A stretch of DNA of 64,000 nt from Micromussa lordhowensis. Taxonomy: Eukaryota; Cnidaria; Anthozoa; Scleractinia; Lobophylliidae. Position numbers and translations under genes: made by a program. Each line of letters begins with the position of its first letter. Positions within the stretch are counted from its first letter, which is position 1. This document shows, in pieces, positions 41,450-53,010 of the stretch. Under the pieces are notes generated by a model, which saw nothing but the letters and a program-made list of their open reading frames with translations, had not been told where the DNA came from and did not search any database. The stretch spans positions 34,621,513 through 34,685,512 of the forward strand of contig OZ026601.1 of the NCBI GenBank assembly GCA_964020085.1, written 5' to 3'.

Positions 41450-42392
41450 GTTGGGCTGGGCCCCATAACCAAGCACTCTCCTTCTTGAGCAAGTCCCTTA
41501 AGGGTTTCGTCTTCTCAGCCAGGTTTGGGCAGAACTTCATTAGGTGGTTGAGCAGTCCTGAGAAACCTCTCAGGTTTGCAATGTCCTGGGGTTCCGCCAT
41601 GTCAACGATAGCTTTAACATTTGAGGGATCTTTCCTGATTCCTTCACTATCAATGATTTGGCCCAAGTATTGCAACCTACTTTGAGAAAATAAACACTTC
41701 TCAAGGTTGAGCGTGAGTTTCCTCTCCACTAGCCTGTCAAGGACTTGCTTAAGTCCCTGATCATGTTCCGCTTGGTCTCTCCCCATTACTAGAATATCGT
41801 CCATGCGGCACTTCACCCCCTCTATTCCAGAGAGTTCTTTATCCATCCTCTTCTGGAAATATTCGGGAGCCGATGATATGCCAAAGGGAAGACGCTTGAA
41901 CATGTAGCGGCCAAAGGGCATAATAAAGGTAGTTAGCTTGGCACTTTCTGGGCTTAGGACTATCTGGTGAAACCCTGAGTTAGCATCGAGTTTGGAGAAC
42001 ACCGATCCTTCTGTGAGGCTTCCCAGTGTCTCTTCAACTGTTGGCATTTGATAGACTTCTCGGCGGACTGCTTGGTTAAGCCTTGTAAGGTCAACACATC
42101 TCCGTACTCTACCGTCGGCCTTTGGCATCACCACAATTGGCGAACACCATTCTGTCGGCTCGTCCACTGGTTCAATAACGTCCAGTTGCTCCATACGTTT
42201 GATCTCCTCCTGCACTTTTTTCATAAGTGGCAGTGGTACTCGCCTGGGAGTGGTCAGGCAAAAGGGTGTGGCCCCTTCCTTTAGCTGAATTGTAAGCTCA
42301 CCCTCCAGTTTGCCGAGGCCTTGAAAGAGCGTCGTGTATTGTTTGACAATGTCCTCCTTTGTCCCTGATCGGAGTGGTTGGCTATCAGGCAT
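41382..42392 (-). pseudogene. Gypsy reverse transcriptase
   Basis: Contains the standard RT blocks: WCSPIVVMPKADG, FSKLDANSGFHQI, LPFGISSAPEYFQ, catalytic CRMDDILV and LQYLGQIID. The last 18 codons of this open frame read into the inserted AT-rich sequence and are not native. Confidence 0.9.
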
Positions 42393-42853
42393 ATCTGATT
42401 GACAGCTTTGACGCTGTACGTACCGGGGATTTCATGGATAAGGCCAAGACTTCGGACGGCAGGTACCCCAAGAAGCAGCTTGGATGCCCCTCTCACTACG
42501 TACACTTGTTCTTTAATGACTGTTTCAGCTAGAGTGAGGTTCATGACTGCACATCCAAGGGTCATGAGAGGAACATCCCCTGCTCCAACAAGTTCTCTGT
42601 CAGATTTTACAGGTACACTCTTGCAAATGATAGGGAAATGTCCCATTTTATTGCACTTGCTGCATCGTGTTTCTGCCGCTGGACAGTTCCTCCTTTCAGG
42701 GGCATGCCGGCGGTTGCAATAGCCACAGTTCCGACCACTCGTTTGAAAGGGCTTCCTCTTAGAGTCTCGCTGGTTCTTTTGCTCTGTAACTTGATCAGTG
42801 CTAAGGTCTACCCTGTTGCCTCGCGGTGTGACACTCTCAATCTCTGTGGTTTT
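42281..42853 (-). pseudogene. Gypsy zinc knuckles and truncated protease
   Basis: Two knuckles are visible: CGYCNRRHAPERRNC and a canonical CX2CX4HX4C, CSKCNKMGHFPIIC. Then a protease-like C-terminal part (VYVVRGASKLLLGVPAVRSL) follows within about 15 residues, with no aspartate active-site motif (D-S/T-G) between. A deletion of the protease N-terminal half is the simplest reading. Confidence 0.75.
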
Positions 42854-43450
42854 TTATTCTTGTAACTCACGTTTTGTTGCTTCCTTCAAGGACAGGATCT
42901 TCACCGCCTTTTCGAGTGAAAGGGCTGCTCCTTCGTCATAGAGTTTTAGCTTGTAGGTGTCTTCCTTGCAGGAAAAGGTGAGTTTGTCTCTAACTGCTTG
43001 CTCATAGAAATTGGGTGGAAATTTGCACTCGGCGGCTCTTTCTTTGACAGTCACGATCCACGAATCCAGGGTCTGTGTCGGCTCTCGTTTAAGGTGAATG
43101 CAAAATTTCTCTTGCAGCATGAGTTGAGGGTCTCGTTTTTGAAAGTATGCATTAAACTTTGCCATAACGGTCGCGTAGTTGTCGGGATTTTCGGCTGGAA
43201 GTTTGTCTTCTCCTCCAGCGGGGTCGTCACGCTCGGGTAAGAAGGTGAAATTTGAGTAAATTTCCAAACACGGCTCGCCGATGTGGTTTAATAGTAGCCC
43301 CACTTTCATTTCATCAGGTTTCTTTGCAACTCCAATTGCCTTGAGGTAAATTTCGAATTTTTGTTTCCATTTTCCCCACGAATGGGCGGGATTTCCCGTC
43401 GAAATTTCTAGCGGTACTGGCGGTCTGGTGAATGACACACTTTCCGCCAT
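42854..43450 (-). CDS. Gypsy gag-like protein
   Basis: Open frame of 198 residues from ATG at 43450 (MAESVSFTRP) to a stop at 42854. Features typical of invertebrate Gypsy gag: SWGKWKQKFEIYL near the start, a stretch around LLLNHIGEPCLEIY, and REPTQTLDSW. The zinc knuckles lie downstream of the stop, so either readthrough is used or the stop is a lesion. Confidence 0.8.
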   Translation of the reverse strand: MAESVSFTRPPVPLEISTGNPAHSWGKWKQKFEIYLKAIGVAKKPDEMKVGLLLNHIGEPCLEIYSNFTFLPERDDPAGGEDKLPAENPDNYATVMAKFNAYFQKRDPQLMLQEKFCIHLKREPTQTLDSWIVTVKERAAECKFPPNFYEQAVRDKLTFSCKEDTYKLKLYDEGAALSLEKAVKILSLKEATKRELQE

Positions 43451-43554
43451 CTTGTTTGAAACCACGTGTGTAGGATCCGCGTGCAGTTTGACGGGTCAAT
43501 TCGTCTATTCAATCCGTTCCTCCGACTGGTTTGATCTCAGCAGCTGTAGGCTGG

Positions 43555-43579
43555 TAGGACGATCCGACTTCTGACACCA
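43555..43579 (-). other. Primer-binding site of the Gypsy element
   Basis: Immediately inside the 5' LTR the minus strand reads TGGTGTCAGAAGTCGGATCG. The TGG start directly after the LTR CA end is the usual form of a tRNA primer-binding site. Confidence 0.7.
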
Positions 43580-43778
43580 TGTTTTGTCCAGAAAGGTAAC
43601 AAGACAGCAGACATAAACGCAACATGCTTTAATACGATCCTTTACCAGCTCCGCGTACTATTCGCTTTGCCGCTGGCCAGCGGCCAGTTAGGACTTTATG
43701 TTACTACATACATCTATATATGTAATCTTCAAAGGGATTTACCCATCACCGCAGATGTAAAAGAGAAAAAAATTACTT
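43580..43778 (-). repeat. 5' LTR of Gypsy element
   Basis: Direct copy of 38660-38858 with the same length. The inner end (plus-strand start) is TGTTTTGTCC. A clear target-site duplication could not be confirmed at the outer edges. Confidence 0.9.
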
Positions 43779-43907
43779 AATTAATGTATGCTAAGATTAA
43801 GCTCAATTCAAGACTTGAGCTTCGATTTCACAACGATTTCACGAAGGAAATTGTTCAGTTCGCCGAGCAGGCAAACGTTAAAAAAAACTTACTTGTTCTT
43901 GTCTCTT

Positions 43908-44384
43908 TTAAGACTGAATTGCGATCTTGTTCAGAGTTTCACTAGCCATGAGTTTCCTGAGCACATTTTTTCTCCGTCTTATTTCTTCATCACCACTTAC
44001 ACGATCTTGAGAATGTTGAATTCGATAGTGATGGCTCAACCCCTCGGAGGTAAACAAAAGACGTTTAGAAAAACAGTTTTCATGAAAGCAACAGACGTTT
44101 CCCGATTTCCATGCATTCAAGTATGTTTTAGCTAAACCTTCGACATAACTTAACCTCAAAATCCTGCACGCCATTTTTACTGATACAAGGTACACAAGCC
44201 ACCCCTGCGAGTGGCCCACAGAAAATTGCCTCCCCCGGATGGCGGCCATCTTGTCACGCAAAAAAACGGCTGCGGAGGAGACTAGTATTTCGCGAGTTGA
44301 TCCGATCAACTGCCGTTTGAGATGGGCAACAGTGATATCTAGGAGAGCCTTTTCAGTGCCTGGCCCCAACAGTTTATGGCACAT
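43908..44384 (-). CDS. Uncharacterised ORF with C2H2-like finger, inside the large element
   Basis: An open frame of 158 codons with no homologue I recognise. Near residue 95 it has CCFHENCFSKRLLF followed by HHYRIQH, a spacing compatible with a C2H2 zinc finger. The rest is basic with a hydrophobic patch. Its first codons lie in the inner edge of the right inverted arm, so it is probably the last recognisable coding piece of the large element. A donor-like CAA/GTAAGT follows about 13 bases after its stop. It could be part of a transposase or of a captured host exon. Confidence 0.45.
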   Translation of the reverse strand: MCHKLLGPGTEKALLDITVAHLKRQLIGSTREILVSSAAVFLRDKMAAIRGRQFSVGHSQGWLVYLVSVKMACRILRLSYVEGLAKTYLNAWKSGNVCCFHENCFSKRLLFTSEGLSHHYRIQHSQDRVSGDEEIRRRKNVLRKLMASETLNKIAIQS

Positions 44385-44822
44385 TGACGGACATCACAGT
44401 CTGATTACGTAGGGTTTTGTTATTCATGGTTGTATAGATGGCTATTCTCGTTTAACATGTTTTTTGAAGTGTTCTACAGACAACAGAAAAGAGACCGTTG
44501 AAGGTCTTTTCCTGCAGAGTGTTGAAAAGTATTCGTGGCCCTCCAGATTACGAACTGACCATGGAGGAGAAAAGTGTTGGTATGGGATCGCATGATTGCA
44601 TTTCGAAGCCACGATCGTGGATCCGCACTTTGTGGATCTTCTACACGTAACCAGAGAATAGAGCGGGAAACGATGGAACGATGCCCGGGGCGATGGAATT
44701 TGTCACCTCTCCGCTTGCGCATCGAGCTGAGCTCGCTAAAAGGTCGCGAGTTCTCATTAACAACGAGGGATTACTTCCCGACCGTTGAAGAGCAATCTCA
44801 TTTCATTGACTTTTTATAGGTA

Positions 44823-45433
44823 AAAAAATTAGGAGAAGTATTGGCATCTTATGCAAAAAAACTTCAGAACCGTGCCGCTCGCTTGTTAACATCCTCAAGT
44901 TATGATGCTGATGCCAAAGGTCTAATACGACAACTCGGATGGAAAGATTTGTGTACTCAGCGTCAAATTCAGAAAGCCTTAATGGTATATAGATCCTTAA
45001 GTGGTTTGGTTCCTGAATACCTATCGTCTAAATTTCTATTTTTATTCTTTAAGGGATTCCGAAAACAAACTGGTTGTACCTCTTCCACGAACTAACTATT
45101 TAAAAAACAGTTTTAGTTATAGTGGTGCAGCTCTCTGGAACAGCCTACCCTGCAATCTCAGGATGATAAAATCTCTTAATCAATTCAAAAAACAAATTTC
45201 TACTGTAATCACGACATCGTAAATTACAAAATGAGACACGGCGTTCATGGAAAACAGGATTAGGTTAATGATTAATTTAGGACTTACTTAATTAAAATTA
45301 ATTAATTAATATTTAGCATAGTTTGTTTATTGGTAGATTATTAGTATTTTTTATTATAACTTTTAGTATATTGAGACCTGATGTTTTTAACCGTGTATAA
45401 ATAAATAAATAAATAAAATAAAAATAAAAAAAC
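44823..45433 (+). pseudogene. LINE ORF2 C-terminal fragment with (AAAT)n tail
   Basis: The plus strand encodes LQNRAARLLTSSSYDADAKG, WKDLCTQRQIQKALMVYRSL and SYSGAALWNSLP, the standard C-terminal region of a CR1/L2/jockey-type LINE protein, with frame breaks near 45060. After the stop comes an AT-rich 3' region ending in an (aaat)n run at 45399-45433, marking the 3' end. Confidence 0.8.
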
Positions 45434-46264
45434 TAAGACATTATGTCGATTTGAATATTTTGGTGAAACTCTATTATGCTTTAATTTATCCTTTTTTGAC
45501 CTATGGAATTCTAATTTGGGCAAATACTTATGACACTACTCTCAAACCTATATTTATATTACAAAAGAAAGCGGTACGCATCATCACATTTTCTAAACTA
45601 GATAGTTATTCTAGTCCATTATTTAAATCTCTTGGACTAATTAAGTTTTTTGATATTGCTTTATTTCAAATTGCGTTTTTTATGTACAGATTTCATAATA
45701 ATGTGCTGCCTGCTGCATTTCATTCTTTTTTTACTAAGGTAACAAGTGTTCATAACTATAATACTAGATTTGCAGCAAAACACTCTTACTATCTTCCCTA
45801 CGCTAGAACCAATTATGGCAAATTTAATATCCGTTTTCAAGGTCCATCTGTCTGGAATGCTATTGATGATAATATAAAAGTATCATCCTCTAAATCAATC
45901 TTCAAAAGACGATTAAAGGAACAATATCTCGAAAGATACAAGGGGTTAGTTGCTGTACTTCTTGACTTCTTCTTGACTGTTTTTGTTTTTTTTGTTTTTT
46001 TTTTCTCTTGTAGTTTGCTCCCGATTTCACATATAATTAATATAACATATCCCTTATACGTTCTGTGTTCTGTGTTCTGTGTTGTCTTGTGTTTGTTTAT
46101 TGTGTGTGCCGACCTAAACTAGTAGTTAACATATATACAAACTGGCTGCCTATCATTATTAACTATTCAGTTATTCTAGGCAGCCAGTGCTCTCCTATTT
46201 TATTTTTATAATTAATAAATGTATTTATACGTAACTTTTCAAAGTGAGAGAATAAACTAAACTT
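45434..46264 (+). pseudogene. Second LINE ORF2 C-terminal fragment
   Basis: An open frame from about 45451 encodes YPFLTYGILIWANTY, LQKKAVRIITFS, HNYNTRFA and FQGPSVWNAI, again a LINE C-terminus but of a different family from its left neighbour. It is followed by a 3' region ending near aacttgtaacttgtaacttg at 46259-46277. Both fragments lie inside the right arm of the large element and are 5'-truncated. Confidence 0.8.
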
Positions 46265-46742
46265 GTAACTTGTAACTTGAACACATTCTCTCACAATTTG
46301 TGTCAGTTCTTCCGTAACATCGCGCCCTGATCCGTCTTCCGGCACCATCTTTATTTCATGAAGCTTGTGATCGGGACTGGATCCGTAATATAGCGTATTT
46401 AACTGGGGACCAGACGGGGAATGAATTTTTTTGAATGACGATATTTTGAATGTCTGGGAACTTTGTTGTTGAATGAAATTATTTTTGGTCGAAATTGAAT
46501 AATTATTTTTGTTGAATGAAATAATTTGGGTTGAAGGTGAACAAATATATTGTTGTTGAGTGTAATTATCTTTGGTTGAAGTTGAACAAGTATTTTTGTT
46601 GAATGAAAATAATTTGGGTTGAAGTTGAAAGAAAATTCGTATTGTTGAATTTTAATATAAAATGTTGAATATAAATATATCTATAAGTTGTTGCATATGA
46701 ATGTGCAAGTTGTTGAATTTTGCAACCGTTTCGCTAACCATA

Positions 46743-48957
46743 TTCGGGCGCAATCAGTATTTAATCACGAAAAAAATCGAAATGGTTTGTTAATCTCGAA
46801 CGACTGTTTCGGCACACACAACTTAGGATCAAATTCTTGTAATTTCGAACAACACTGTTGTGCCGTAGAAAAGCTGACAAATAAACTTCCTAATTTATGG
46901 GGATCTTGTTTTGTGTGCTGCTGATATAACTAAAAGGTATTAATTCTTCAGTTCAGCGGTCCCTATTGGTGGATTTCATTCAGTTGGGTTAGCTTCGTCA
47001 CCGCTTATTTGGTGCTATAGTCTATGAATTCGTCGTAAAAAATCGATAATTTCGATATTCAATAAATATTGATAACAATAAGTAGTAGTCAATGTTAATT
47101 AATCAATTTAATCTTATCGGAAATCGAGAGCATAAGAACCATTTAGCTTTCATTGATTTTACTTCGATCAGGTTCACGCGGTCCGCGTGGTCTTGGAAAC
47201 GACTGAATTTGCCAATGTTAAAATAAGGAAGAACTTTCTCTGTGTACCTGAATTATTTACATTATTTCTTTTTCGTGTTTTGATCGAAATAAGACCACAA
47301 ATTTTGATTTTTTAGAGCTCAAAATGGCGCAGTCTGCAAACGGCACACGGGCTAAAAATAGCGACACAGAAAGGATAGAAATGCATTCGTCCTAGGATAC
47401 TGACTTTTTAAATGTAGCGGAGATATTTAAGTTAGCTCTTTAAAATTCTCAGCTGTGTTTAGAGTCGATTGAATTCTAATCTCAGTAATCTCTCATGAAA
47501 TATCAACAAAAAGATCAGTAAAGACATAAACTGATCATCGTAGAAACAGCGATGGTCATTAATGTCACCATATCTTCCTCCGCAGTTCCAATATATGATC
47601 TGCCATATGTTTACTTGCCTGCGAAAGGCCGGTCATTCATTTGATAGCGAAACTGACCACAAACGAAATTCTCTCAACCAGTACTATAATTAACGTCTGG
47701 AAATGAGCACGGAGAATTTGTACTCGCCATAAGCGGCTAAAATATGCCAGCAGCAAAATACCGTCAACTATTCACGACTTATTGCCCGGCGGGGCAAATT
47801 TTAGCAACAATGTTATCACAAGAACGTTTGTGCACTAATGTAACACAGCTAGCCCGTTCTTCGATCAGCGCATTCAAAATTGGTTTCCCGTTAACAATCG
47901 TGAAAAGGAGCTGTGTAACTTAAATTACAGCAATGTTTTTTTTCTGTTTGTTATATCGTCGTGTTATATTTGCCCAGCAGCAATTCAATATGGTTAATTT
48001 ACGTTACTGGAAACTTGTTACACACGGAAACCCTTAGCCTTAGATGCGACGTTTGAAGGGTTAAATCAATTAGTCTGCGAGTGCTTGCGAGCTCTTGCGA
48101 GTACCTGCGAAGCATGTACCTTGGAGGCCATAATTAATCACCAGAGACTGACAACAAGAAACAAGGCGGCCATTTACACAACAAGGAACGCTACAGAGAT
48201 TTTAAAGGCACTGAAAACTGAGACGATGTTGTTTTGTAGCGTAAAACTGACAAGATCAACAGAATCTTGAAAATTCCCAACGTACACATGAACTACTTAC
48301 ATACAAGTTAAGTTGGTTACCTTAAAGATTGGCAGAAAAGCGGCAATGTTTCCTGTTCCCCAAGAAAAACAGATAAAACTCACGAAGCGTGATGAAGCAG
48401 TACGTATTTGCTTTCAGGGCAAGAAAAGATTAATTACCAAACAAGCCTTTGTGAAAACCACCGTGAAATGACATGCAGTAAATGCTTGTTGTCATGTAGA
48501 GTGCTGCTATCCCGCTTAGAACGCAGCAGTGTTCTGCTTGGAAGTCAACTTAACATCGGAGTCCCATTACCTCCACCTCTAGCAGTTTCTTGTTTCATTT
48601 TTAAGCATGGTCTCCTTATTTCACGAAGATGATGAGATACTTATGGATGTTTTACTGTACTGCGTTTTCACTTAACCCCGATTACCGTTATAAATGTACT
48701 TTGGGTTGTCGTGAATTGATGTACATCAAAGCTGACTGCGGTCTGCCTGACGGAAGATAAAATCATTATCACATATTATCACTTTCTCGATGCGCTTTTG
48801 ATGCCCTTCTTAATTAGGTTGCTAAAATTAGCATGTACTTTCTTAGCCCTCCCGAACAATGCTTTGATTAAAACGCAATATTCACAGTCGATTATCTGTC
48901 CCCGTCGTCATGCCTGGCGGAGTAGTGACGACACCCCCCCCCCGGATACAAGGAGTA
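46743..48957. other. Intergenic, nothing recognised
   Basis: No exon with family resemblance and no paired element termini were seen. It includes gcgagtgcttgcgagctcttgcgag at 48076-48100, a short run of gcgag-type repeats. Confidence 0.35.
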
Positions 48958-49619
48958 TACACTCTTTTTTTTTAATAAGAACCAGTAAAATTTAGCTCAG
49001 GCTCGATGTTCTTATTTTTTCGGCCATTTCAGCCTCAAAATGTTCTTATTTTGTTCTTAAAATTCTCTGTTCTCTAATGGCCCCAAATGTGGTTATACCG
49101 TACTTTACAGTACTTCACTGTAGGGACCCTGACCTACAGGGTGCCTAAACCATAGATAAACATTAAACAGTTGGATTTAATAATTGTAAAAAATGGGCGA
49201 AGCTTACAGAACGTGGATCATATTATACTGTACCAATATACTGTACTATACACTGTACTGGAATTACCTTTCACATGCATCATATAGTGACGGACAAAGA
49301 ACCTGTGCTTATTAGTATATGTATACAGTACATGACTTCATTGTTCATACTCATAGATGTAATCTGTTACTGTTTACACACGAAAAGTGTGATAATGAAG
49401 GGTAAGAGTGATATATATATCTGATCATGGAAGACTGTATAGTAGAGACCCTGAATTTTGAAAAGAATCATTAGCTTTACACTGTCGTCGCGGACTGATG
49501 TTTGTTTGCTGAAAAAAAATTTCAGCCTCAGACTGTTCTTAAATTGTTCTTATTTTTCTAGCGATTTCAGCCTCAATGTTCTTATTAAGATTGTTCTTAT
49601 TAAAAAAAAAAGAGTGTAA
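48958..49619. mobile_element. MITE family E
   Basis: Left end acactcttttttttaataagaac and right end gttcttattaaaaaaaaaagagtgt are inverted. Subterminal parts repeat gttcttatttt and tttcagcctca in both orientations. About 660 bp, non-coding. Confidence 0.75.
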
Positions 49620-51363
49620 TACCATTTTTGTGATAACTACAGAAATTCTCGCGAGCTCATTGACTAATTTTCATTATCAATAAGCGGACAGACACAGGAA
49701 TTTATAATTTATGCGATGCGTCAACGAGTGAGAGCGAACAATTCAGTGACAATTTGTTATCGTAAAAAAACAAATTGATAAGAAAGAAAGAAAGCTTGGA
49801 GTTGCAAATCATTTGCCTTTCGCTTTTTGACGAAAATAGCAAACTCCTGTGACTTGTTCTTCCAAACATTTCGGTTGTTTATTGGGCTCAAAAATAGAAG
49901 AAAAAAGAAATGCGTAAACTAATTTGTTATTATGTTGTCGAGTTTGATTCTTCAACAGTATTTTTACGAGCGAACAAGAACACACAATCTTGAAAGCCAT
50001 GATTTATTGTAATAAATACTAGTAACATTCCCACTGCCTCTGTAGTTCAATGTTGTACTGTTGTTTGGTATATTTGTACATGTATACACGATGTAGCTTA
50101 TCAAGAGTGGAGAGAATGTTGCTACTGGAATATATTCGCAGAAACATTTTACTATTCAGTGCAGATGCTAAACAATGCTTACAATTACTCGAAAGTACCC
50201 TGATAGTTGCTTATTGGCTTCGTAAAAGGTATTTTCTCTTACTTGTCTCCTGTGTTCTGTGGTATGAACCTCTGGGGGAGGGACTCACAGTTTTCATCGA
50301 GGATTTTGTGACACGTCTGGCTGTACCGCAGGCTACATGTCACTTTAATAAAACTGATGAGAAAGTACTTAGTTGTTCTGGTGCAGGAGTCTCGGGGCTC
50401 ATCCTTAGGATGCGCACGCGCGTTTTACTTTCACATTTATCATTTATCACACTAGTTCGTTCATCGCACTCCATGGTTTAATGAAGTAGATTTAGAAGAC
50501 TCATAAGCTTTACAAGGAAACAGCAAGGCAAAAAATGATATGGGTATTTATACCTGTACCCTGAACAAGAGGCATTCGATGCCACCAACGTGATACCTCT
50601 TGAGAGTAATTATAAATGTTAGCCATGCTTACAAAGCGGGTATATCTGACAGTACCTAACAGGGGTTGTTCAGTTGTTCTTGATGAACTGATCCCCCTCC
50701 AGTCTATAATTTTGTGGGATTGTCTCAGTCCCAGTGTGCACGAAGCCGTCACTAAAGAAATTTTGTGTTGGATTGCTAGTCCATACGTCGCAGCTTTCCC
50801 TCAGCTTACTGTTCCCAATATTTTTTTAACACATTAGTTTTTTTTAATACGCATTTACACATTATTTAATATTTCTCTAGTAGTGCGATGTGTAGCGATA
50901 TACTTTTACATCTGAGTGGAGGGAGACACCGTTTTTCGGTTAAGAACGCGACACGAGGATGCACTCGACTCGACCTCTCTACTCGACCATCGCGCTGCGC
51001 CCATCTGAAAATGTTTCGCACTAAACGTGCAATTTCCAATCTTAAAAGCTGCGTAGAAAAGTTCCTGGCGGGAGTTTATCCTCGACAGAAATTAATGGGC
51101 ATTAAGAACTGTTAATTACTACCATTTCCATTTAAAACTGGCCCTTTTCTATCAGGATTCTGCAGAAGGTTTTCTATAGCAGCAAGAAATGAAATGATTG
51201 TTTTCGAAAACTTAAAAGTTCGTAAGTGGTTCATGTTAGCAAAGATTGTCCTTTTAAATTTAGTCAAGTTCACCACAAATAACGGAACCAACCCGAACAA
51301 TGTAAGGAAAAAACTGTTAAGCTGAGAACAATTCGCACAACGAGACAGAGCGATACAATGATC
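49620..51363. other. Region downstream of LACTBL1-like gene B
   Basis: Left part (about 49625-49770) is a piece of family F (ctcgcgagctcattgactaa, cggacagacaca, ttgttatcgtaaaaaaa), inverted relative to 53690-53825. The rest has chance ORFs (for example 50050-50481 plus, hydrophobic) without recognisable domains. Confidence 0.4.
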
Positions 51364-52950
51364 TCATAATTGTTTTCTGTAGAAGTAGGCTTTGCCTCGA
51401 GGGTGAAATCCGAACACTGTGAATCCGGGAGAAATCCAATCGGTGGACTTTCCTGGAGCGTCAAAATGCACTTTCTCGTGGTTAATTCCCATTACTACTA
51501 TAAGTATACATTTGACCTTTCTCCGATCAAGAAGTTCAAAAGTTGTTCCACTGAGATGATTGAGAAGAAATTTCTCTTTCTCCACGAAAAAAACCATTTG
51601 TCCATCTTGGTGCTTTATAATCACTCTGTGAACGGTTGGCACATCTGTCGTGTAAAACTCTCCTAAATAGGGCGCTGCCTCCTGTTCTGAGATTGTATGC
51701 TGTTGCTGCAAATTGAGCAAGAGAAATAATTAACTGTCAGCAAGACTGTACTGTGCCTAAAATCTAATGTTAAGTGACTAAACGTTGCGATAGCATTAAC
51801 ATAGAATGGTCATAGCCAGGAGATAATGGCGTAATAACATCTCGTTGGAACTGTTTGGGCTATCTTGGGCCTTGATATTTCTCGTCTGTAGGCACTGATG
51901 TCTCATATGTCTGGTTTTCGTTCCATTTTCCTAAGAAAGTAATGTGTTGAGAGTTGTATTCCAGAATCCAACTCAATAATAACCGAAATTTGATTGAGGA
52001 GAGGCTTAATATTTTTGTTTTGGTTTGGAAGGGAGTAGATGGTGGCATGTTGCGACACGCCAGCCAAGGAGGTATCCTGGAAGTGTTAAGTTAGGGTATT
52101 TGAGCTGAAAAAAATCTTTCAAGTGATAATGTGCTGTTTTAAAAATTGGTACCTCTTAGGGCGGAAGAAAATTTCAAGCCACGACCACAAAGCAGGATCT
52201 TGGTTCCTCGTTTTTTTTTTTCAAAATTTCTGACGAGCAGCCCTGTCCTTTATATGTGGGAGTCCTCAACCCCCCCCCCCCCCCTGGAGAATTAGTCTGT
52301 CGCTTATTGCTTATCGTAAAGGAGACACTACAAGTTGTTAGTTTAAAATGAATTGGATCACCTCCTGATCTCTAGCGATGAGTTCCTCGTGAAATGCCGT
52401 TAAAAGCTTGCTTGTTAAATCAGTACAGCGACCATTAAAGCTTCCCGTGTTGAAGATGTTGAAAGCTGAAAAAGGGAACGTTCATCAACATTCAAATCAG
52501 AATGTAAACCTGATAAACGCACCTCGCATGGAATAAAATAGTTGTGCAACGTATACCTTGGAATATCCCACTTGTCACTTGTCACTTGTCACTTGTCACT
52601 TGTCACTTGTCACTTGTCACTTGTCACTTGTCACTTGTCACTTGTCACTTGTCACTTGTTACTTGTCACTTGTCACCGAGAAAATACAAGTGACTCGTGG
52701 GATATTCCATGGTATACCACTCGAAAACATTGTATAACTAGTATTTATTAAAAACTGGATCATTGGATAAATCAATTCATTGGCTTAGCCATCATGGTAT
52801 ATGAGCCATTATATCATGATCTACAAAAATGGGGAGCGTATGCGTGATTTTTTGGGCCTTTTTGTTTTTATTGTAGTCTAGTTTTCTATATTTTGGGGGG
52901 CGTTTTCAATAAAACAATTATTCCACTCGCGCTTATTGGATATGAGATGG

Positions 52951-53010
<60 letters not shown>

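Larger units (their letters stand above)
38660..43778 (-). mobile_element. Ty3/Gypsy LTR retrotransposon, defective, with nested insertions
   Basis: Two direct LTRs of about 199 bp bound a minus-strand gag-pol. Order of domains: gag, zinc knuckles, protease remnant, reverse transcriptase, RNase H, integrase; RT before integrase places it in Ty3/Gypsy. Defects: the start of the protease with its active site is missing, an AT-rich insertion splits RT from RNase H, and the integrase core is shifted out of frame near 40250-40280. A MITE B copy sits against the 3' LTR. It lies inside the large inverted-arm element. Confidence 0.93.
35645..46742. mobile_element. Large element with ~1-kb inverted terminal arms and 6-bp target duplication, heavily invaded
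   Basis: The outer ends are inverted: TATGGTTGGCGAAATG at 35645 and the complement of TATGGTTAGCGAAACG ending at 46742. TTCGGG stands directly outside both ends (35639-35644 and 46743-46748). Homology between arms continues inward to about 36655 on the left and 44360 on the right, with insertions. Subtracting the Gypsy element, the 36.7-kb MITE, the LINE tails and smaller insertions leaves roughly 2 kb of arms and about 1.5 kb of unique interior, including a 158-codon ORF with a zinc-finger-like motif (43908-44384). A 6-bp duplication with long TIRs is seen in Polintons/Mavericks, but none of their genes is visible and the terminal bases differ, so the superfamily is open. Confidence 0.8.
44360..46742. 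repeat. Right inverted arm of the large element, split by LINE tails
   Basis: Two stretches align, inverted, with the left arm: 44360-44820 (landmarks ccccaacagtttatg, gattacgtagggttttgtta, gaactgaccatggaggag, cgatggaacgatgcccg) and 46265-46742 (cattctctcacaat, taacatcgcgccctgatcc, ccagacggggaatg, gttgaattttgcaacc). The 1.44 kb between them is two LINE 3' fragments. The subterminal TTGAA-rich repeats mirror those of the left arm. Confidence 0.8.

Noticed and set aside
50050..50481. 143-codon plus-strand ORF with hydrophobic stretches as a membrane protein gene.
   Set aside because: No recognisable domain, no splice or poly(A) context, and amino-acid composition typical of chance translation.
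52569..52676. Short tandem array as a possible CRISPR or telomeric repeat.
   Set aside because: Unit of 7 bases with no spacers; the unit CACTTGT is not a telomeric motif, and the array lies inside a fold-back in an intron.
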